DNA from: Herminiimonas fonticola
GTDB lineage: Bacteria; Pseudomonadota; Gammaproteobacteria; Burkholderiales; Burkholderiaceae_D
Direction: 5' to 3'
DNA length: 64,000 nt
Assembly: GCF_003293745.1 (NCBI RefSeq)
Contig: NZ_PTLZ01000001.1
Coordinates: forward strand, 1-64,000
The translations under genes and the position numbers were made by a program. The notes under the pieces were generated by a model. That model was given only the letters and a program-made list of their open reading frames with translations. It had not been told where the DNA came from and did not search any database. Positions 8,581-15,434 of this stretch are shown piece by piece; position 1 is the stretch's first letter, and every line of letters begins with the position of its first letter.

Positions 8581-10371
8581 TTATTTAAGCCATGCATCGC
8601 GCAGTCGAACTGCGGCAGTCGGCTTCGCTTCAGCCGTCAGCGTCACGTTAGGAGCATCGGATACCTGCACTTTCGCCTTCAGATTCAATAATTCATCGCG
8701 ACGGAATACGTGCAGGGCTATCGCATCGCCGACGCGATAACGACCAAGCACGCCATCCAGATTCGTTCCTGTCACACGCAAGCCATCAATCGCGACCAAC
8801 ACATCGCCAGCCGACACACCGGCTTTGTGTGCGGTGCCACTCTCATACACGTTCGCCACCTTGCAATCGTTACCATCCCGCACAGTGCGCCAACCCAAAC
8901 CCGGCTTGCCATTTTTGCGCTCATCGGCAAACGCGATGCCGAATGGCGTCAGCAATTTCGACAGAGGTAAGTCGTCCGTGCCGCGTACCCAGCGATCCAG
9001 CACGCGCTTCAACTTCAACCCGGTAACGCTATCGAACAAATCATCGACTTCGTTTTCCGTCACACCGCGTCCTTCTGAGCCGCCCTGATAAAAATCTCGA
9101 CCATATTGCTGCCACAAGGCGAGCATTACATCGTCCAGCGATTTCTTGCCCTTGGTTTCCGCGCGTATCGTCAGATCGAGCGCAAGGCCGACCAGCGAAC
9201 CTTTGGTGTAATAGCTGACGATGGAATTGGTCGCGCTTTCATCCTGTCTATAATATTTGCTCCACGCGTCGAAGCTGGATTCGGCCACGCTTTGTTTGTG
9301 GCGACCGCTGCCGCGCAAGACGCTGTTAACGGTTTTAGCAACCAGCTTCAGATAAGCCGACTCGTCGATCACACCGCTACGCACCAGCATCAGATCGTCG
9401 TAATAACTGGTGAAGCCTTCAAACAACCACAGCAGTGGCGTGTAATTTTCGGTCGCCAGATCATACGGAACAAACGCAGCAGGCTTGATGCGCTTGACGT
9501 TCCACGTATGGAAATATTCATGGCTGCACAAACCAAGAAAGGTGCGATAACCATCACTCATTTCCTGCTGTCCTTTGACCGGAAGGTCGGCACGCGAGCA
9601 AATCAGTGCGGTTGATGCGCGATGTTCGAGACCGCCGTAGCCATCACCTACTACCATCGTCATGAAAACATAGCGATCTACCGGCGCGCGTTTGCTCTTG
9701 GGTTCAAAGAATGCAATTTGCGTTTCGCATATTTTTTTCAAATCCGCCGTCAGACGTGGCAAATCGAAATTCGGCACCTTGCCTGTAAACACCACGTCAT
9801 GTTGCACGCCATGCGCCTTGAACGTCGCCAAGGCAAAGGTTCCCAGCTCAACTGGATGATCGATCAGCTCATCGTAATTCGATGCGATGTAAGTGCCGAA
9901 GCCATACCGTTTGGCGTCTAATTGCCGCATCGCGGTGGCGACTCGCCATTTCTCATGGTCCTCGCCTTGCGGTTTTTGAATATCGACGATGTGTACACTT
10001 TCCTCACGATCCTGTACGCGTAGAAAAACGCTGGTGCCATTGAAAAAGCCATGCGTCTGATCCAGATGCGCAGTGCGCACCGACAAATCCCATGCATACA
10101 CTTCGTAACTTACCGTCAATGGTCCGATGCATTCATCCGCGATCCAAGTGTGTTTATCGAGCTTGCTCAGCCCGACTTTTTTACCGTCGGATTCAGCGCT
10201 GATTTGCACGATGTTTTTGGCAAATTCGCGAATCATGTAACTGCCAGGTATCCACGCCGGCAAAGAGAAGCATTGGCCAATTTCATCTGGTTGATTGACC
10301 GTCACTGTGACTGTATACAGATGTGCTGCCAGATCCTTGGGAATGATGGTGTAGTAAATTGCGTTGTTCAT
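8581..10371 (-). CDS. M61 family metallopeptidase with PDZ domain
   Basis: 596 residues. The family includes glycyl aminopeptidases. Layout: an N-terminal beta-rich M61 domain (YTVTVTVNQP, AWIPGSYMIREF), then the gluzincin active site HEYFHTWNVKRIKP near residue 284 (two zinc His and catalytic Glu) with the third ligand downstream in WLFEGFTSYYDDL. The C-terminal PDZ domain covers about residues 480-580 (GTAHKAGVSAGDVLVAIDGLRVT). No signal peptide is evident, so it is probably cytoplasmic. The PDZ domain may recognise substrate C-termini; that is inference. It is convergent with trpC and lies downstream of dsbC but is separated from it by a terminator. Confidence 0.88.
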   Translation of the reverse strand: MNNAIYYTIIPKDLAAHLYTVTVTVNQPDEIGQCFSLPAWIPGSYMIREFAKNIVQISAESDGKKVGLSKLDKHTWIADECIGPLTVSYEVYAWDLSVRTAHLDQTHGFFNGTSVFLRVQDREESVHIVDIQKPQGEDHEKWRVATAMRQLDAKRYGFGTYIASNYDELIDHPVELGTFALATFKAHGVQHDVVFTGKVPNFDLPRLTADLKKICETQIAFFEPKSKRAPVDRYVFMTMVVGDGYGGLEHRASTALICSRADLPVKGQQEMSDGYRTFLGLCSHEYFHTWNVKRIKPAAFVPYDLATENYTPLLWLFEGFTSYYDDLMLVRSGVIDESAYLKLVAKTVNSVLRGSGRHKQSVAESSFDAWSKYYRQDESATNSIVSYYTKGSLVGLALDLTIRAETKGKKSLDDVMLALWQQYGRDFYQGGSEGRGVTENEVDDLFDSVTGLKLKRVLDRWVRGTDDLPLSKLLTPFGIAFADERKNGKPGLGWRTVRDGNDCKVANVYESGTAHKAGVSAGDVLVAIDGLRVTGTNLDGVLGRYRVGDAIALHVFRRDELLNLKAKVQVSDAPNVTLTAEAKPTAAVRLRDAWLK

Positions 10372-10475
10372 GCTCTGCCGTGGAAGGAATGCGATAGCGC
10401 TAGTTTAGCTGCATACGTCCGCACGCGCATACATGCGGCTTGTGATCGCAAGCAAAACTCACCAACTGGACACAC

Positions 10476-10506
10476 AAATAAAAACGGCCACGCAAGCGTG
10501 ACCGTT
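10476..10506 (-). terminator. Rho-independent terminator after dsbC
   Basis: Read on the minus strand, a stem of two 5-bp blocks (AACGG 10483-10487 with CCGTT 10502-10506, and CACGC 10489-10493 with GCGTG 10496-10500, one mismatch between them) is followed by a T-rich tract (10476-10484). It lies 22 bases past the dsbC stop and separates dsbC from the M61 gene. Confidence 0.75.
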
Positions 10507-10527
10507 CAAATCATCGAGAAGATCGTA

Positions 10528-11247
10528 TTACCTGGTTGATGAAAGTTTGGCTTCCAGTGCCTTGGCATCGATCGCACCCGGGATACGCGAGCCATCGGCG
10601 AAGATGATAGTCGGCGTACCGGTTACTCTCATGCTGCGCCCGAGTGCCAATACTTTTTCGTGCGGCGCAACGCAATTGTCAGATGCAATAGCAGGATTTT
10701 TACCGTTCAACATCCATTCGTCCCAGGCTTTGTTGCGGTTCGCAGAACACCAGATGTTGCGCGAACGAGTAATCGAATCCGGCGACAGAATGTTGTACAT
10801 GAAAGTGTAGACAGTAATATCGTTGATTTCTTCCAGCGTCTTGCGGAATTGTTTGCAATAGCCGCAATTCGGATCTTCAAACACGGCAATCACGCGCTTG
10901 CCATTGCCCTTGACCTGTTTCATCGCAGCTTCCAGCGGCAAATCGCTGAACGCGACCTTGTTGATTGCATCCAGGCGCGCCTTGGTGTAATCCTGATAAG
11001 TTTTGGTATCCACCACGCGACCGACGAATAAATACTGCGCCTTCGCATCGGTATAAATAATGTCGTCGTTCACTTGCACTTCAAACAAGCCGGAATACGG
11101 CGTTTTAGTCACAGACATTACTTTTGCTTCATCACCGAGCCGTGGCTCAATCGCTTTCCTTACAGCCGCTTCTTGCGCCGTTTCCGCAAATGCAGAAGCA
11201 AAAGTCAAACCCAGCAATACTGCAAACGCAGTCTTGATCATTTTCAT
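10528..11247 (-). CDS. dsbC: thiol:disulfide interchange protein DsbC
   Basis: Periplasmic disulfide isomerase that corrects wrongly paired cysteines. 239 residues. A cleavable signal peptide ends at about SAFA (residue 21). An N-terminal dimerisation domain follows (to about residue 85), then a thioredoxin-fold domain with the active site DPNCGYC (C128 and C131) and the cis-Pro loop VTGTPTIIFADG. The second conserved pair is C182-like in IWCSANR and DNCVAP. A GGAAA ribosome site precedes the first ATG. DsbC needs DsbD for reduction; no dsbD is in the window, but dsbB, the oxidase of DsbA, is at 21.9 kb. Downstream of the Ubi hydroxylase by 69 bases, so possibly co-transcribed. Confidence 0.94.
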   Translation of the reverse strand: MKMIKTAFAVLLGLTFASAFAETAQEAAVRKAIEPRLGDEAKVMSVTKTPYSGLFEVQVNDDIIYTDAKAQYLFVGRVVDTKTYQDYTKARLDAINKVAFSDLPLEAAMKQVKGNGKRVIAVFEDPNCGYCKQFRKTLEEINDITVYTFMYNILSPDSITRSRNIWCSANRNKAWDEWMLNGKNPAIASDNCVAPHEKVLALGRSMRVTGTPTIIFADGSRIPGAIDAKALEAKLSSTR

Positions 11248-11316
11248 TGTTAATTTCCGATTAAATTTTTGAGCAGAAGTTGATTCAACCTGCCAACAAA
11301 ATACTGCGCGCTCTTA

Positions 11317-12534
11317 TTACTGATTCTTGCTGCCCATCGCATGACCGATCAAACGCCTTTTTAAGACCGGCAACTTGTTCACCAAGTTCAATCCCAAATT
11401 GCGGGCTATGCGCAAAGGTTCGAATGCCGTGCCAAACAAGCGTGCCAAACCATCGGTCGCAAATTGCATCAGCAGTATATCTTCCTTGCGCGAACGCGCG
11501 TAACGCGCCAGCACGCGTGCGTCGCCGCAATCGCGATGCTCTTCGCGCTCAACGACTGCTTTGATCAAACCGGCAACATCGGCAAAGCCCAGATTCATTC
11601 CATGTCCAGCCAGCGGATGCACCACATGCGCGGCATCGCCGATCAAGGCGACGCGTGCTGCTGTAATCGCGTGCGGGCGTATCAAGGACAAGGGAAATGA
11701 TTTCACTACTTCCGGCTGCAAAGGCGTCAGTGTGCCGAGTTCAGTAGCGGCCAAGGCACTCAGGCGTGCGGCCAGTTGCGTTAGCGATTCCTGCGACAGA
11801 GTATCGGCCAAGGCATCCGGCGCCGACCATACCAGCGACACTTGATTGCCAGGCAAAGGCAGCAAGGCGATGACGCCTTCCGCTACCGAGAACCATTGAT
11901 GTGCAGCGCCGTGATGCGGTTTTTCGCATGCGAAATTACTGACAATCGCGCGCTGGCCATAAGGACGGTAATCGAAATCGATATTACATTGCGAGCGCAC
12001 CCAGGATTGCCCGCCATCCGCACCAATCACCAACTCGGCGCTTAGCGTGTCGCCGTTTTCCAACTGCACGCTAGCAGCCTGATCGCTTATTTTCAAATCG
12101 ACTGCGCGACCATTGACGGCTCTTACGTTTGACGCAAACTTCAGTGCAGCATCCAGTGCCTGATTCAAATTACGGTCTTCCACGATCCAGGCCAAAGTGC
12201 CGACGCGCGCACCATATGCATCAAATGCCAATTCACCGGCAGCATCGCCATTCACCATCATGGAATCGACAGGTGCGATACGCCCAGTATCCAGCGCCTC
12301 CCATACTTTTACAGAGGACAATAAATTATGCGCGACATGATTGACGGCATAGACCCGCACATCCCAGGCTTCCGCGACAGAAGTTGGTGGCTGCGCTGCT
12401 TTATTGGAGGATGCGGAAAGCGGGCTGAGTGGACTAAGTAAGGCAACTTTCAATCCCGCTTGCGCAAACCCAAGCGCAGCCACTTTGCCAATGGCACCAT
12501 CGCCGATAATACAAACGTCGCTTTGTATATGCAT
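11317..12534 (-). CDS. UbiH/UbiF/COQ6-type FAD-dependent hydroxylase
   Basis: Class A flavin monooxygenase of the ubiquinone-biosynthesis family, which hydroxylates the benzoquinone ring of CoQ precursors. 405 residues from the ATG at 12534. The dinucleotide motif is DVCIIGDGAIGKVAALGFAQAG at the N-terminus; the second FAD motif IGDAAHVVHPLAGHGMNLGFAD lies near residue 300, with YGQRAIVSNFACE in between. The open frame continues upstream through the tRNA-Phe gene, so the long version is impossible; an ATG at 12594 would add 20 hydrophobic residues without a ribosome site. Which ring carbon it attacks cannot be told. In betaproteobacteria UbiH, UbiF and UbiM-like forms are easily confused. Confidence 0.85.
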   Translation of the reverse strand: MHIQSDVCIIGDGAIGKVAALGFAQAGLKVALLSPLSPLSASSNKAAQPPTSVAEAWDVRVYAVNHVAHNLLSSVKVWEALDTGRIAPVDSMMVNGDAAGELAFDAYGARVGTLAWIVEDRNLNQALDAALKFASNVRAVNGRAVDLKISDQAASVQLENGDTLSAELVIGADGGQSWVRSQCNIDFDYRPYGQRAIVSNFACEKPHHGAAHQWFSVAEGVIALLPLPGNQVSLVWSAPDALADTLSQESLTQLAARLSALAATELGTLTPLQPEVVKSFPLSLIRPHAITAARVALIGDAAHVVHPLAGHGMNLGFADVAGLIKAVVEREEHRDCGDARVLARYARSRKEDILLMQFATDGLARLFGTAFEPLRIARNLGLNLVNKLPVLKRRLIGHAMGSKNQ

Positions 12535-12611
12535 AAAGCCGAACCTGTGAAAAAGAAGATAAAACACTGCAAGAACTTGCTTGAGTGAGAACATTATAGC
12601 GGCTGCGATCA

Positions 12612-12659
12612 ATTCAAATTGAATGTAGTGCTTGCATATTCCAATAGTTTTGCTATACT
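12612..12659 (+). promoter_or_regulatory. tRNA-Phe promoter with upstream palindrome
   Basis: A -35 TTGCAT (12632-12637) and a -10 TATACT (12654-12659) are separated by 16 bases, with a GC-rich discriminator TGCGCGCC before the tRNA, a hallmark of stringently controlled stable-RNA promoters. A 13-base palindrome ATTCAAATTGAAT lies just upstream (12612-12624) and may be an UP-type or regulator site. The promoter is well supported; the palindrome's role is unknown. Confidence 0.75.
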
Positions 12660-12669
12660 TGCGCGCCTT

Positions 12670-12745
12670 GGCCTGGTAGCTCAGTCGGTAGAGCAGAGGA
12701 TTGAAAATCCTTGTGTCGGTGGTTCGATTCCGCCCCGGGCCACCA
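12670..12745 (+). tRNA. tRNA-Phe (anticodon GAA)
   Basis: A 76-base cloverleaf with encoded CCA. The acceptor stem GGCCTGG pairs with CCGGGCC (one G-T), the D arm is GCTC/GAGC around AGTCGGTA, the anticodon stem GAGGA/TCCTT encloses TTGAAAA with anticodon GAA, and the T arm GGTGG/CCGCC holds TTCGATT. The variable loop is 5 bases (GTGTC). All invariant positions are present. It is the only tRNA in the window, and it has its own promoter and terminator. Confidence 0.98.
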
Positions 12746-12751
12746 AATTCA

Positions 12752-12788
12752 ATGCGGGTTAGCAGCTGGTCTGCCAACCCGCATTTCT
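12752..12788 (+). terminator. tRNA-Phe terminator
   Basis: A perfect 9-bp stem ATGCGGGTT (12752-12760) / AACCCGCAT (12776-12784) with an inner GCAG/CTGC helix and a CTGGT loop. It is followed by TTCT, a short T tract. It starts 6 bases after the tRNA CCA end. Confidence 0.85.
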
Positions 12789-12941
12789 ACATCTGAACAC
12801 CTCCCGCAAAATCTGTCACATTCGTGCATTCACAAGCGTCATCATTTTTTGCGCGTCAAATTATTCTCTCTTTCTTCGTATTCCATTCATCGTCCAGCAT
12901 CCAAGAAATCAAGTAATCAACAAGACATCATTTTGACTTAG

Positions 12942-13010
12942 TATGATCGATACAGGATTGTTGCAGCCATCCTGTATCGTGCCGATACGGCACCATGTAT
13001 GGCCTTTTTT
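12942..13010 (+). promoter_or_regulatory. structured leader before the yidB-like gene
   Basis: Three hairpins stand back to back. First an 11-bp perfect stem CGATACAGGAT (12948-12958) / ATCCTGTATCG (12969-12979) with a 10-base loop. Second GTGCCG/CGGCAC (12979-12984, 12988-12993) with an ATA loop. Third CCAT/ATGG (12993-12996, 12999-13002). Six T follow (13005-13010) immediately before the GGAGG ribosome site. A TATGAT hexamer at 12942-12947 could be the -10. The arrangement looks like a leader that can stop transcription or hide the ribosome site. The pairing is seen directly; the regulatory role is inference. Confidence 0.5.
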
Positions 13011-13020
13011 GGAGGTTATG

Positions 13021-13437
13021 ATGGGATTACTCGATCAACTGGCAGGACAGGTAATGGGTTCTCTGGGCGCGCAAAAACAGGATCCGGTCGCACAAGGTGA
13101 TTTGCTGGGCGGTGTAATGGGCCTGATCAATAATGCCGGCGGCCTTCCAGCACTTTTGCAGCAACTGCAGGGCGGCGGATTGGGCGACCAGGTTGCATCC
13201 TGGATAGGCACAGGGGAAAATCAGGCAGTCTCGGGGGATCAGATCATGGATGCCCTGGGCGCAGACAATATCCAGCAAATTGCGCAACAGGCCGGCGTGG
13301 AACCTGAACATGCATCAGTCGGCCTGGCCCAGCTTCTGCCGCAAATTATCGACCAGCTCACACCAAATGGACAGGTTCCGCAAAATGAGTTGTTACAGCA
13401 AGGACTAAGCATGTTGAAAGGCAAATTCTTTGCTTAG
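13021..13437 (+). CDS. YidB family protein (DUF937)
   Basis: 138 residues, glycine-, glutamine- and leucine-rich, starting MGLLDQLAGQVMGSL. The DUF937/YidB pattern is clear: an N-terminal LLDQLAGQV helix, GLPALLQQLQGGGLGDQVASWIGTGEN (about 42-68) and a C-terminal half LGADNIQQIAQQAGV followed by GLAQLLPQIIDQLTPNGQVP. It has no signal peptide and no membrane helix. The function of the family is not established. The frame is open from 12943, but the GGAGG at 13011-13015 sets the start at the second of two ATGs (13021), with a 5-base spacing. It is a single gene behind a strongly structured leader. Confidence 0.85.
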   Translation: MGLLDQLAGQVMGSLGAQKQDPVAQGDLLGGVMGLINNAGGLPALLQQLQGGGLGDQVASWIGTGENQAVSGDQIMDALGADNIQQIAQQAGVEPEHASVGLAQLLPQIIDQLTPNGQVPQNELLQQGLSMLKGKFFA

Positions 13438-13603
13438 GGTTGTTGCCGGAAGAAGCTAGGTTTTACGGGCGTCTTCCGACAAGGTTGATGCAATGGATGT
13501 CAACTGAACGGAGTCTCTGGTCGTTGTAATTACGGCAGTACGGTAGTAGTGGTATCAATACTTAAAAAAGTGTTTTTCAATTACCCATTCTTGAGAGGTT
13601 CCA

Positions 13604-13924
13604 ATGAACAAACTTTTAACACTTCTTGTTTCCAGCGCCTTTGCTACCTGTGCCTTTGCTGCAGATCCTGCGCCGGCCAAAACGCCAAGCCCGGCACAAC
13701 AGGCTCAGCAAGAAAAAATGGCCCACTGCAATAAAGACGCTACAGGCAAAAAAGGCGATGAGCGTAAAGCATTCATGAAATCATGCCTGAGTGGTGATGA
13801 CGCCAAAGTAAGCCCGGCACAACAGGCTCAACGCGACAAAATGAAGGCTTGCAATAACGACGCTACAGCGATGAAGGGCGATGAACGCAAAAAGTTCATG
13901 AAAACCTGCCTGTCCAAAAAATAA
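13604..13924 (+). CDS. psiF: PsiF repeat protein
   Basis: 106 residues. A signal peptide (MNKLLTLLVSSAFATCAFA) is followed by two PsiF repeats at about 30-65 and 68-105. Each has the pattern SPAQQAQ, K-M, C-N-DA, KGDERK-FMK-CLS, with two conserved cysteines per repeat. Exported, probably periplasmic. In E. coli psiF lies downstream of phoA and responds to phosphate starvation; its job is unknown. I looked for a PHO box in the 165 bases upstream and found only a poor half site (ATGTCAA), so phosphate control is not supported here. The ribosome site is GAGAGG. A strong terminator follows. Confidence 0.9.
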   Translation: MNKLLTLLVSSAFATCAFAADPAPAKTPSPAQQAQQEKMAHCNKDATGKKGDERKAFMKSCLSGDDAKVSPAQQAQRDKMKACNNDATAMKGDERKKFMKTCLSKK

Positions 13925-13963
13925 GTAAACACACTTCCGGCTTTTACTTCAGCTAAAGCCATT

Positions 13964-14005
13964 AAAAAAACGGACAAGGCATATTGGGTGCCTTGTCCGT
14001 TTTTA
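13964..14005 (+). terminator. strong terminator after psiF
   Basis: A perfect stem, ACGGACAAGGCA (13970-13981) with TGCCTTGTCCGT (13989-14000), is flanked by an A run on the left and five T on the right, so it can act on both strands. The loop is 7 bases. It lies about 40 bases past the psiF stop and, on the other strand, downstream of the 58-residue gene at 14106-14282. Confidence 0.9.
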
Positions 14006-14105
14006 TTGATTCAGTAGCTACGCGCTACCAGCGGTCATTCATATAAAACAAACGTGTGCAAACACGTTATTGCGTCATGAGACGTCATTCAAGCGAAATT
14101 CAGAT

Positions 14106-14282
14106 TTAAAGCAAACTCCAGCCAAACAGTATCTCCATAAGCGATAAACCTCCCAAAATAAGCAGTGGGACGCCGATCGAAAACGCCAACAGCGTCAGGA
14201 TGTCAAACTCAGCCTCTCTTAAATCATCTTTGGAATGTTTGAAATGCGGGAGATGCCAGGAATCAAAGAGATGTACTTTCAT
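14106..14282 (-). CDS. small membrane protein, 58 residues
   Basis: A 58-codon minus-strand ORF. A polar, His/Asp-rich N-terminus (MKVHLFDSWHLPHFKHSKDD) precedes a hydrophobic segment from about residue 28 to 56 (LTLLAFSIGVPLLILGGLSL, then MEILFGWSLL), one long or two short membrane helices. A GGAGGC ribosome site sits 5 bases before the ATG, and a -35/-10 pair lies upstream. These signals make it a convincing gene despite its size. I do not recognise the family. Convergent with psiF and sharing its two-way terminator. Confidence 0.7.
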   Translation of the reverse strand: MKVHLFDSWHLPHFKHSKDDLREAEFDILTLLAFSIGVPLLILGGLSLMEILFGWSLL

Positions 14283-14326
14283 GATTGCCTCCGGTCAGTT
14301 CCAACCTTCTCGGTTCTTGCACTTTC

Positions 14327-14354
14327 AGTATAGAAAGTATCCCGCAACAATCAA
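14327..14354 (-). promoter_or_regulatory. promoter of the 58-residue membrane protein
   Basis: Minus-strand -35 TTGATT (14349-14354) and -10 TATACT (14327-14332) with a 16-base spacer. The start would fall near 14320, giving a leader of about 38 bases to the ATG at 14282. Confidence 0.5.
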
Positions 14355-14712
14355 TGCATTTTAAATAACTCTGTGACGTGCTTGATATTCATATGGAAGC
14401 TCGCAACTCATCAGAAAAAATCGCGTAGCGCAGACTCGCTGACCAACCACCGATCAAATCAGGCCGGCTATAGAACTAAAAATGGAAGCTGACGTGAGAT
14501 ATTTTGTTGAATCCAGCAATTTGCGGGAGTACATTTAATCGGCCACAGTTGTCAGAAAAAGACTGACATGAGGCAAAAAAACCATAAACAACAGGTATTC
14601 CGCCTCGGATTTTGTGAAATATTGTCACATCAGAACGGTTGAAGACCCAGCATGAGAATACTTTGTTAAATTAGAGAAACAAAATACAACTTGCTCCTGA
14701 AGCGCCAAAAAT
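14355..14712. promoter_or_regulatory. non-coding region before the response-regulator operon, with two inverted repeats
   Basis: No supportable ORF is present. Two inverted repeats with 7-base spacers lie in the half nearest the operon: TGTCAG/CTGACA (14550-14555, 14563-14568) and TGTGA/TCACA (14613-14617, 14625-14629). They are candidate operators for the regulator encoded next door or for another factor. A TTGAAG at about 14639 could be a -35, but no good -10 follows at 17 bases. The rest shows nothing I can name. Confidence 0.35.
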
Positions 14713-15402
14713 ATGCGAATTGCCGTACTCGATGATGACCGTAGCCAGACCGATTTAGTCTGTCAGGTTCTCAATGCTGCTGGTCACTTCTCCCACCCGT
14801 TTCAAAGTGGCAAAGAATTGTTGAATCAACTGCGTCGAGAAAGTTTCGACATGCTGATTATTGACTGGCAGGTACCAGACCTTAGTGGTGCCGATGTGTT
14901 GCGCTGGGCGCGCGAAAAGCTGCCAGCCAATTTGCCGGTCCTGTTCATGACCAGCCGCTCTGGCGAAGACGACATCGTGGCTGGTTTGGCCGCAGGCGCC
15001 GACGACTATATGATCAAGCCGATTCGCCGTGGCGAATTGCTGGCACGCGTGCAAGCCTTGCTGCGCCGCGCCTATCCAAGTCAGAATCCGATCGAGCAGA
15101 TCCAGTTCGGCAATTTTATATTTGAAGCACGTACCGGACGCTTGACCGTGTCGGGTACACCGGTTGAAGTAACGCAAAAAGAATTTGATCTGGCTTTGCT
15201 GTTCTTCCGCAATCTGGGACGTCCGTTGTCGCGCGCCTACATTTTGGAAGCGGTATGGGCCAGGGATGTAGAAATTCCATCGCGAACCATGGACACTCAT
15301 GTATCCAGAGTCCGGAGCAAGCTACAATTGCGTCCAGAACATGGTTTTCGACTGGCTCCGGTTTATAGCTACGGCTATCGCCTGGAACAAATGACTGGTT
15401 AA
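14713..15402 (+). CDS. OmpR/PhoB-type response regulator
   Basis: 229 residues. The receiver domain (1-120) has the acidic pair in LDDDR, phospho-acceptor D51 in IIDWQVPD, T80 and K102 in IKP. The C-terminal winged-helix DNA-binding domain (about 130-225) has VEVTQKEFDLALLFFRNLGRPLSR and the recognition helix SRTMDTHVSRVRSKL, ending YGYRLE. First gene of an operon: 32 bases to the LysM-FecR gene, then 21 bases to a CHASE2 histidine kinase, its likely partner. Inverted repeats upstream suggest autoregulation. Targets cannot be named. Confidence 0.93.
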   Translation: MRIAVLDDDRSQTDLVCQVLNAAGHFSHPFQSGKELLNQLRRESFDMLIIDWQVPDLSGADVLRWAREKLPANLPVLFMTSRSGEDDIVAGLAAGADDYMIKPIRRGELLARVQALLRRAYPSQNPIEQIQFGNFIFEARTGRLTVSGTPVEVTQKEFDLALLFFRNLGRPLSRAYILEAVWARDVEIPSRTMDTHVSRVRSKLQLRPEHGFRLAPVYSYGYRLEQMTG

Positions 15403-15434
15403 GCTAGCGCACAAGGTTTGCGCGGAGAGATGAC

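Noticed and set aside
12535-12777. In-frame upstream extension of the Ubi hydroxylase
   Set aside because: It would read through the tRNA-Phe gene; the FAD motif starts 10 codons after the ATG at 12534.
13438-13603. PHO box before psiF
   Set aside because: Only one weak half site (ATGTCAA near 13490) without a partner 11 bases away.
14613-14629. CRP site before the response regulator
   Set aside because: The half sites TGTGA and TCACA are right, but the spacer is 7 bases rather than 6, and no CRP gene or catabolic context is present. Kept only as an inverted repeat.
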